From NCBI RefSeq assembly GCF_001477495.1, contig NZ_LDTF01000071.1, forward strand, positions 1 to 52,870: a stretch of 52,870 bases of DNA, given 5' to 3'. The position numbers and the translations under genes are program-made. The notes below the pieces were generated by a model. The model was not told the DNA's origin and did no database searches. It worked only from the letters and a program-made list of their open reading frames with translations. This document shows, piece after piece, positions 48,323 to 52,870 of this stretch (position 1 is its first letter; each line of letters begins with the position of its first letter). This DNA comes from Sphingomonas yabuuchiae. Its GTDB lineage: Bacteria; Pseudomonadota; Alphaproteobacteria; Sphingomonadales; Sphingomonadaceae.

Positions 48323-48934
48323 TTACGCGACCGCCGCCTCGTACCGGCGACCGGCCTCGTCCCAGTTCACGACGTCCCACCAGGCCTTCAGATAACCCGG
48401 ACGGTCGTTCATGTAGGTCAGGTAATAAGCGTGCTCCCACACGTCGTTACCCAGAATCGGCGTGCCCTTTTCAGCCACGACGTCCATCAGGGGGTTGTCT
48501 TGGTTCGGGGTCGAGGTGACCTTCAGCTTGCCCTCGGCATCCGCGATCACCCAGGCCCAGCCCGAACCGAACTGGCCCGCGCCCTTGGTGTTGAACTCGT
48601 CCTTCAGCTTGTCGAGACCGCCGAACGCCTCGATCGCCTCGGCCAGCTTGCCCGAGGGCTGAGTCGTGCCGGGCTTGGTCATGATCTTCCAGAAGAAGTC
48701 ATGGTTCCAGAAGCCGCCGCCATTGTTGCGGACGGCCGCCGGGGCCGACGAGATGTTCGCCAGGATATCCTCGATCGACTTGCCCTGAAGCGACGTATCG
48801 GCGGCAACCGCCTCGTTCAGCTTGTTGGTGTAGGCGGCATGATGCTTGTCATGGTGGAAGGTCATCGTCTCCTTGGAGATGACCGGCTCCAGCGTGTCAT
48901 AGTCGTACGGAAGGGGCGGCAGTTCGAAAGCCAT
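48323..48934 (-). CDS. Superoxide dismutase, Fe/Mn family
   Basis: A 203-residue enzyme that converts superoxide to peroxide and oxygen. Metal ligands are in MTFHHDKHHAAYTNK (first His), NHDFFWK, and DVWEHAYYLTYMN (Asp and His), so the site is complete. The Gly in NNGGGFWNH and Gln in PNQDNPLM are at positions that in E. coli favour the manganese enzyme over iron, so it may be Mn-specific or cambialistic. ATG 48934 follows AAAGGAG. No signal peptide, so cytosolic. Confidence 0.95.
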   Translation of the reverse strand: MAFELPPLPYDYDTLEPVISKETMTFHHDKHHAAYTNKLNEAVAADTSLQGKSIEDILANISSAPAAVRNNGGGFWNHDFFWKIMTKPGTTQPSGKLAEAIEAFGGLDKLKDEFNTKGAGQFGSGWAWVIADAEGKLKVTSTPNQDNPLMDVVAEKGTPILGNDVWEHAYYLTYMNDRPGYLKAWWDVVNWDEAGRRYEAAVA

Positions 48935-49000
48935 TGTGATTGCTCCTTTGGGGTTTGCCTGTGGCAACGCCGGGCGCCTCAAATGGCTCCCCCGACGCGG

Positions 49001-50047
49001 TTACGCAACCGTTCCGATCAGATCATGACGACGAAGCGCATGACGAAGCTGGTCGTAGGACAGGCCCAGCGCCTCGGCGGTCGTGCGCTGATTGAAGCGG
49101 TTGTCGGCCAGCGCCTTGGTCAGCAGTTCGCGCTCGAACCGGGCGACGCGCGACTTGAAGTCGGACGGACCGACGTCGCAGGCCGCCACCTCGTCGCCGT
49201 CGCTCACCGGATCGGCGGAGGCGGGCGCGCTCCCCTGATCGCTGCGGGCGGCGGCGGGTGACTGGCCCTGCGGGCGATAGGGAGAGCGGAACGGGTCGAT
49301 CTCAATCGCATCGACCGGCCCTTCGCGGTCCCAGCGATAGACGGCGCGCTCGACGACGTTGCGAAGCTCGCGGACATTGCCGGGCCAGCGATGCTCCATC
49401 AGTGCATCCGTCGCCGCCGCCCCGAAGCCGGGCCACTCATTCCAGCCGATCTCGGCGGCCATGCGCCGCCCGAAATGATTGGCCAGCACCATGATGTCGC
49501 TCTTGCGCGCCCGTAAGGGAGGCAGCGTCACGACCTCGAAGCACAGCCGGTCGAGCAGGTCGGCGCGAAACTGATGCGCGGCGACCTTGTCGGGCAGATG
49601 CTCGTTGGTCGCCGCCACGATGCGCACATCGACCCGCAAGGGCCGCGAAGAACCGATCCGCGTGACCTCGCCATATTCGACCGCACGCAAAAGCCGGTCC
49701 TGCGCCGCCATCGACAAGGTGCCGAGTTCGTCGAGGAACAGTGTGCCCCCGCTCGCCTCCTCGAACCGCCCCGCCCGCGCCTTGGTCGCGCCGGTGAAGG
49801 CCCCTGCCTCATGGCCGAAAAGCTCGGCCTCGATCAGCGTCTCGGGCAGCGCGGCGCAATTCATGATAACCAGGGGTTGGTCCCATCGCCCGCTCAGGCG
49901 GTGCAGACGCTCGGCGACCAGTTCCTTGCCGGTCCCGCGCTCGCCGATAACCAAGACCGGACGGTCGAGCGCAGCGGCGCGGCTGGCCCGTTCCAGCGCG
50001 TCCAGAAAGGCCCCCGACTGGCCGATGACCTGACTCGTTCGCTCCAT
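49001..50047 (-). CDS. pspF: PspF-like sigma-54-dependent activator
   Basis: A 348-residue enhancer-binding protein without a receiver or sensor domain, as in PspF. The AAA+ domain spans about residues 8-240: Walker A GERGTGKELV, the sigma-54 contact loop FGHEAGAFTGATKARAGRFE, Walker B GGTLFLDELG, and LVxRWPGNVRELRN as HRWPGNVRELRNVVERAVYR. A variable linker leads to a Fis-type helix-turn-helix (NQRTTAEALGLSYDQLRHAL). ATG 50047 starts MERTSQVIGQSGAF. Divergent from the psp operon, which it should activate, with PspA as its inhibitor (family knowledge). Confidence 0.94.
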   Translation of the reverse strand: MERTSQVIGQSGAFLDALERASRAAALDRPVLVIGERGTGKELVAERLHRLSGRWDQPLVIMNCAALPETLIEAELFGHEAGAFTGATKARAGRFEEASGGTLFLDELGTLSMAAQDRLLRAVEYGEVTRIGSSRPLRVDVRIVAATNEHLPDKVAAHQFRADLLDRLCFEVVTLPPLRARKSDIMVLANHFGRRMAAEIGWNEWPGFGAAATDALMEHRWPGNVRELRNVVERAVYRWDREGPVDAIEIDPFRSPYRPQGQSPAAARSDQGSAPASADPVSDGDEVAACDVGPSDFKSRVARFERELLTKALADNRFNQRTTAEALGLSYDQLRHALRRHDLIGTVA

Positions 50048-50057
50048 TCCCAACAGG

Positions 50058-50136
50058 TGGCGGATTTTCCCAAGGCTTGGCAAGAGGGCAATCGTTATCG
50101 CATCGCAACCAAATCGGGAAATGGCGGATTTCCGCC
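50058..50136. promoter_or_regulatory. Candidate PspF binding sites
   Basis: The ten bases TGGCGGATTT occur twice (50058-50067 and 50122-50131), 64 bp apart. The second is half of a perfect palindrome, GGCGGA-TT-TCCGCC (50123-50136). The first lies about 90 bp upstream of the -24 box and 10 bp before the pspF start codon, so binding there could also repress pspF. Confidence 0.5.
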
Positions 50137-50147
50137 GTTTTTGAAAC

Positions 50148-50163
50148 TGGCACGCTCCCTGCA
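50148..50163 (+). promoter_or_regulatory. Sigma-54 promoter of the psp operon
   Basis: TGGCACGCTCCCTGCA matches the -24/-12 consensus TGGCACG-N4-TTGCA with one substitution and the required ten bases between GG and GC. Transcription should start near 50175, before the small ORF at 50223 and pspA. Confidence 0.85.
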
Positions 50164-50222
50164 AAGCACATGGCATCCCGCCGATGAGCGGACCGAGATA
50201 AGATAATCAGGGAGTTTCCACC

Positions 50223-50369
50223 ATGTTCGCCACCACCTTCAGCCGCCAGATCGCCGCCATCGCCTGCACCGTCGTGATGAGCGCCACCTGCCTGATGGGC
50301 GCCCTCGCCCCTGCGCATGTCGCCACCGCACAGACTTCGGTTGCGGCGATCGAGGCACCGACCGCATAA
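50223..50369 (+). CDS. 48-residue putative secreted or membrane peptide heading the psp operon
   Basis: ATG 50223 follows CAGGGAG at good spacing. The product begins MFATTFSRQIAAIACTVVMS and continues through a hydrophobic stretch (TCLMGALAPAHVATA) to a short polar tail ending IEAPTA. It looks like a signal peptide with an AxA-like cleavage region, or a short membrane-anchored peptide. It is the first gene after the sigma-54 promoter, 31 nt before pspA. I recognise no family. If cleaved, the mature peptide would be only about a dozen residues. Confidence 0.7.
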   Translation: MFATTFSRQIAAIACTVVMSATCLMGALAPAHVATAQTSVAAIEAPTA

Positions 50370-50400
50370 TCCCCGAATAGCCGCCATCAAGGAGTATCCG

Positions 50401-51069
50401 ATGGGCATTTTCTCCCGCACCCGCGACATCGTCGCCGCCAATTTCGCCGACCTGCTGGACAAGGCGGAAGACCCCGCGAAGATGATCCGCATGATCATCC
50501 TCGAAATGGAGGAAACGCTTGTCGAGGTGCGCGCCTCCGCTGCCCGCACGATCGCCGACCAGAAGGAAATCCGCCGCCACATCATGAAGCTGGACCAGCT
50601 TCAGGACAGCTGGACCGAAAAGGCCGAGCTGGCGCTGTCGAAGGACCGCGAGGACCTGGCGAAGGCCGCGCTGATCGAACGCCAGAAGGCCGCCGACATG
50701 GCCGACCAGCTGAAGGCCGAAGTCCAGGTGCTCGACGATGCGCTGCGCGCGTCAGAAGAGGACATCGCCAAGCTGCAGAACAAGCTGCGCGAGGCGCGGA
50801 CCAAGCAGAATGCGGTCCAGACCCGTCTGGAAAGCGCCAACAACCGCTATCGCCTGCGCGAGATGTGGAACGGGCCGAAGACGCACGACGCATTCAGCCG
50901 CTTCGACGTGCTGGAGCGCAAGGTGGACGAGGCCGAGGGCCGTGCCGAAGCGCTGGGCCTGGGCGCGAACCCCAAGACGCTCGAGGACGAGATCGCCGAA
51001 CTGCGCGCCTCGGACCGGGTCGATGCCGAACTCGCCGCGCTCAAGGCGCGCCTGAACAAGGGAGAGTGA
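50401..51069 (+). CDS. pspA: Phage shock protein A
   Basis: A 222-residue PspA/IM30 protein that binds stressed membranes as oligomers and, when free, inhibits PspF. MGIFSRTRDIVAANFADLLD is the canonical amphipathic N-terminus; EDPAKMIRMIILEMEETLVE follows, then long coiled-coil helices (residues 25-185) and the C-terminal MWNGPKTHDAFSRFDVLERK region. Full length for the family. ATG 50401 is the one matching PspA; upstream in-frame codons belong to the small ORF region. It is followed after 1 nt by pspB. Confidence 0.97.
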   Translation: MGIFSRTRDIVAANFADLLDKAEDPAKMIRMIILEMEETLVEVRASAARTIADQKEIRRHIMKLDQLQDSWTEKAELALSKDREDLAKAALIERQKAADMADQLKAEVQVLDDALRASEEDIAKLQNKLREARTKQNAVQTRLESANNRYRLREMWNGPKTHDAFSRFDVLERKVDEAEGRAEALGLGANPKTLEDEIAELRASDRVDAELAALKARLNKGE

Positions 51070-51070
51070 G

Positions 51071-51361
51071 ATGGAGGATATCATCACCCCCGGCATCGCG
51101 ATCACCACGATCTTCATCGCGCTGCCCTGGCTGATCCTGCACTATATGACGAAGTGGAAGCAGGCACCCAAGATCACCCATGAGGACGAGCAGCTGCTCG
51201 ACGAGCTTCACCTGCTCGCGCGCCGCCTGGAGGACCGGGTGAACACCGTCGAACGGATCGTCGCCGCCGACAATCCCAACTTCAAACCCGGTCTCCAGTC
51301 CGAATGGCGCCCCGAACCGCGCCTCGGCCAGACCGACTACAGCCTCGATCGGAGGAATTGA
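51071..51361 (+). CDS. pspB: Phage shock protein B
   Basis: A 96-residue inner-membrane protein. One TM helix (IAITTIFIALPWLILHYMT, residues 10-29) is followed by a basic KWKQAP and a coiled coil (EDEQLLDELHLLARRLEDRV, NTVERIVAADNPNF) typical of PspB, with an alphaproteobacterial extension at the end. PspB and PspC sense envelope damage and draw PspA off PspF in enterobacteria. One nucleotide separates it from pspA and one from pspC. Confidence 0.95.
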   Translation: MEDIITPGIAITTIFIALPWLILHYMTKWKQAPKITHEDEQLLDELHLLARRLEDRVNTVERIVAADNPNFKPGLQSEWRPEPRLGQTDYSLDRRN

Positions 51362-51362
51362 G

Positions 51363-51746
51363 ATGACCGCCAGCCGCACCAATTTCTACCTCGACAAGCA
51401 GAATGCCAAGTTCAAGGGCGTCTGCTCGGGCATCGCCGACTATACCGGCGTCGATGTAATGTGGGTCCGCGTCGCCGCGGTCCTGCTCACCCTAACCGGG
51501 GTCGGCATGCCCTGGGTCCCGCTCGCCTATATGCTGATCGCGTGGATGGCGACGGCCAAGCCGCTGGGCCTCTACCAGTCGGACGAGGATGCCAAGTTCT
51601 GGCAGGGCGTGCGCAGCAACCCGCGCCGCTCGACCGCCGAGGTCCGCTCGAAGTTCCGCGATCTCGACCGTCGCCTCGCCGATATCGAACTGCACTATAC
51701 CAGCCGCAACCGCCAACTGGCCGACGAGATCGACAGCCTGCGCTGA
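51363..51746 (+). CDS. pspC: Phage shock protein C
   Basis: A 127-residue protein with the PspC domain: FYLDKQNAKFKGVCSGIADY, TGVDVMWVRVAAVLLTLTG and VPLAYMLIAWMATAKP form the helix-TM-TM pattern. The C-terminal coiled coil, FRDLDRRLADIELHYTSRNR, ends in LADEIDSLR, like the ends of the downstream small proteins. It partners PspB at the membrane. 41 nt separate it from the next gene. Confidence 0.95.
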   Translation: MTASRTNFYLDKQNAKFKGVCSGIADYTGVDVMWVRVAAVLLTLTGVGMPWVPLAYMLIAWMATAKPLGLYQSDEDAKFWQGVRSNPRRSTAEVRSKFRDLDRRLADIELHYTSRNRQLADEIDSLR

Positions 51747-51787
51747 GACCGCGCTGACACATCAACTATCCTATGGGAGTATGGATT

Positions 51788-52084
51788 ATGTCTTCGGGAG
51801 GACCCGGTTTCGTCCTGGCGATCATCTCGATCTCGATGATCGCGTGGGTGGTCACCACCTGGATCCGTGCGAAGCACGGCTACAGCCTGGAAAATGAATG
51901 GGGCGGCATGACCCACAAGGGCGACCTTGGAGAGAGCCGCAAGGTCGAACTGCTGACCGCCGAGAACCAGAAGCTGGTCGGCCAGATCTCTCGACTGGAA
52001 GAGCGGATCGCGGTGCTGGAGCGCATCGCCACCGATCCCGCCGAGCGGACCGCGCGCGAAATCGACGCGCTGCGCGATCGCTGA
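51788..52084 (+). CDS. PspB-like small membrane protein 1
   Basis: A 98-residue protein: one TM helix (GFVLAIISISMIAWVVTTWI, residues 6-25), a polar middle with HGYSLENEWGGMTHKGDLGE, and a coiled coil ending ISRLEERIAVLERIATDPAE, REIDALRDR. The plan (short N-terminus out, one TM, cytosolic coiled coil with LERI) is that of PspB, but length and sequence differ. ATG 51788 is chosen since GGGAG lies 9 nt before it. No named family recognised beyond the PspB resemblance; its place after pspC implies a Psp role. Confidence 0.85.
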   Translation: MSSGGPGFVLAIISISMIAWVVTTWIRAKHGYSLENEWGGMTHKGDLGESRKVELLTAENQKLVGQISRLEERIAVLERIATDPAERTAREIDALRDR

Positions 52085-52096
52085 GGGAGAAGGGCG

Positions 52097-52384
52097 ATGA
52101 ATGATATCGGCATCCTGGTCCCACTCTTCGGTATCAGCTGCGGCATGGTCGCGATCATCGGCGGCGTCTTCGTCCGCCCCTGGTTCACCTATCGCGAAAA
52201 GCGGCTGGCCACCGAAGCCTCGATGGTCGCGGAAAAGGCAGCGCAGTACGCCGCCCAGACCGAACGGCTCGAACAGCGGGTGCGGGTGCTGGAGCGGATC
52301 ATCACCGATCGCGGCCTGGCGCTGAGTGACGAGATCGACGGTCTGCGGGTCCCCGGCGAGACGCCCGCCCGCATCGACCACTGA
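52097..52384 (+). CDS. PspB-like small membrane protein 2
   Basis: A 95-residue protein with one TM helix (IGILVPLFGISCGMVAIIGG, residues 4-23), then RPWFTYREKRLATEA and a coiled coil (AAQTERLEQRVRVLERIITD, LSDEIDGLR) with a short tail. The RVRVLERIITD...EIDxLR segment aligns without gaps in its first part to its neighbours on both sides. GGGAGAAGGGCG precedes ATG 52097. Twelve nt separate it from the previous gene, so it is in the same transcript. Confidence 0.85.
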   Translation: MNDIGILVPLFGISCGMVAIIGGVFVRPWFTYREKRLATEASMVAEKAAQYAAQTERLEQRVRVLERIITDRGLALSDEIDGLRVPGETPARIDH

Positions 52385-52410
52385 CAATAGAATAAAGGGG
52401 AGTTACCGCT

Positions 52411-52668
52411 ATGTCCGGCGGACAGTTCATGACCGTTCTGATCGTCGCGATCGTGATGATCGCCAGCATCTTCAAGGCCAAGCATCGCCGTTCGCCCGGC
52501 CTCGACATGGTCGAGCACCTTCGCGGCGACGCCTCGCGCGACACCCAGGCACTACGCGCCGAAGTGCAGCAGTTGAAGGAGCGCATCCAGGTCCTGGAGC
52601 GCGTCATCACCGACGAACGCAAGAGCATCGATCTCGACCGCGAGATCGAGCGGCTGCGCGACCGTTAA
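52411..52668 (+). CDS. PspB-like small membrane protein 3
   Basis: An 85-residue protein: TM helix (QFMTVLIVAIVMIASIF, residues 5-21), basic KAKHRR, then a coiled coil (LRAEVQQLKERIQVLERVIT, LDREIERLRDR). It is the shortest and closest to classical PspB in size. GGGGAG lies before ATG 52411. It starts 26 nt after the previous stop. Function unassigned; position implies a Psp-operon partner. Confidence 0.85.
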   Translation: MSGGQFMTVLIVAIVMIASIFKAKHRRSPGLDMVEHLRGDASRDTQALRAEVQQLKERIQVLERVITDERKSIDLDREIERLRDR

Positions 52669-52700
52669 ATCACCATTGATACGGACAGGGAGCCCGGATC

Positions 52701-52870
52701 ATGACCGACACCAATCTCTACATCGTGATCGCGACCGCCGGCCTGGCGGGCCTGGCGATGATCGTCACCGCCGGTCTGGCGGGCTGGCGCGGCTGGTTGC
52801 AGCTGAAGAACCGCGAATTCGAGCGCACGCATGACAATCCCTACCCGCCCGCCGCCTCGGCCGCGTCGCG
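52701..52870 (+). CDS. Small membrane protein 4 (runs off the window)
   Basis: The first 56 residues are visible: MTDTNLYIVIATAGLAGLAM, a TM helix (residues 5-28), then GWRGWLQLKNREFERTHDNP. ACAGGGAG precedes ATG 52701. The start is 32 nt after the previous stop. The cut-off C-terminus hides whether it carries the coiled-coil motif of its neighbours; the visible part after the TM helix does not resemble them. Confidence 0.7.
   Translation, partial: MTDTNLYIVIATAGLAGLAMIVTAGLAGWRGWLQLKNREFERTHDNPYPPAASAAS

Overview
The window is high-GC DNA (about two thirds G+C by eye) from an alphaproteobacterium, most likely Sphingomonas or a close relative in the Sphingomonadales. The evidence is the yqeY-dnaG-rpoD and mtaB-ftsY-septation protein A arrangements, the DUF4170 and DUF2147 proteins, the fused 3-hydroxyacyl-CoA dehydrogenase/enoyl-CoA hydratase with the dehydrogenase half first, and the GC-rich intergenic palindromes. 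It is ordinary chromosome: densely packed, with no rRNA, tRNA, CRISPR array, phage or IS transposase that I could see. No gene-free stretch exceeds about 300 bases.

Layout. 1-10112 is a fatty-acid oxidation locus: etfB (cut by the window edge), a FadL-type porin, a DUF2147 protein, an acyl-CoA dehydrogenase, a FadN-type bifunctional enzyme and a thiolase on the minus strand, with divergent fadD and a MerR regulator on the plus strand. 10244-15071 is an EmrAB/OMF tripartite efflux system with a divergent MarR regulator. 15053-16697 holds a receiver protein and a GAF/histidine-kinase-like protein whose ATPase half looks degenerate. 16750-24199 is a catabolic and accessory block: a secreted CocE-like hydrolase, a FadR-type GntR regulator, a DUF4349 lipoprotein, a secreted GH36 alpha-galactosidase and a ferredoxin-reductase-like flavoprotein. 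24328-30698 has a DUF4170 protein, a rhomboid protease, greA and carAB, with a small lipoprotein gene between carA and carB. 30839-36022 is yqeY-dnaG-rpoD with a DUF559 gene boxed between two 113-bp direct repeats. 36164-37337 has an acetyltransferase and a periplasmic cyclophilin.

37487-42925 carries the conserved ffh-rpsP-rimM-trmD-rplS set, but it is split between rimM and trmD by a vapBC toxin-antitoxin pair and a divergent thioredoxin-reductase-like flavoprotein, so that trmD-rplS now follow vapC with a 4-nt overlap. 43179-48059 holds a membrane protein with degenerate GGDEF and EAL domains, a DUF924 gene, mtaB, ftsY and septation protein A. 48323-48934 is a superoxide dismutase.

49001-52870 is the most interesting part: a phage-shock (Psp) envelope-stress locus. 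A divergent PspF-like sigma-54 activator faces a good -24/-12 promoter. Downstream lie a short secretory peptide gene, pspA, pspB and pspC, then at least three further small one-TM coiled-coil proteins that repeat the PspB architecture and share a C-terminal motif, and a fourth small membrane protein that runs off the window. This expanded array of PspB-like proteins is the best candidate for an undescribed system.
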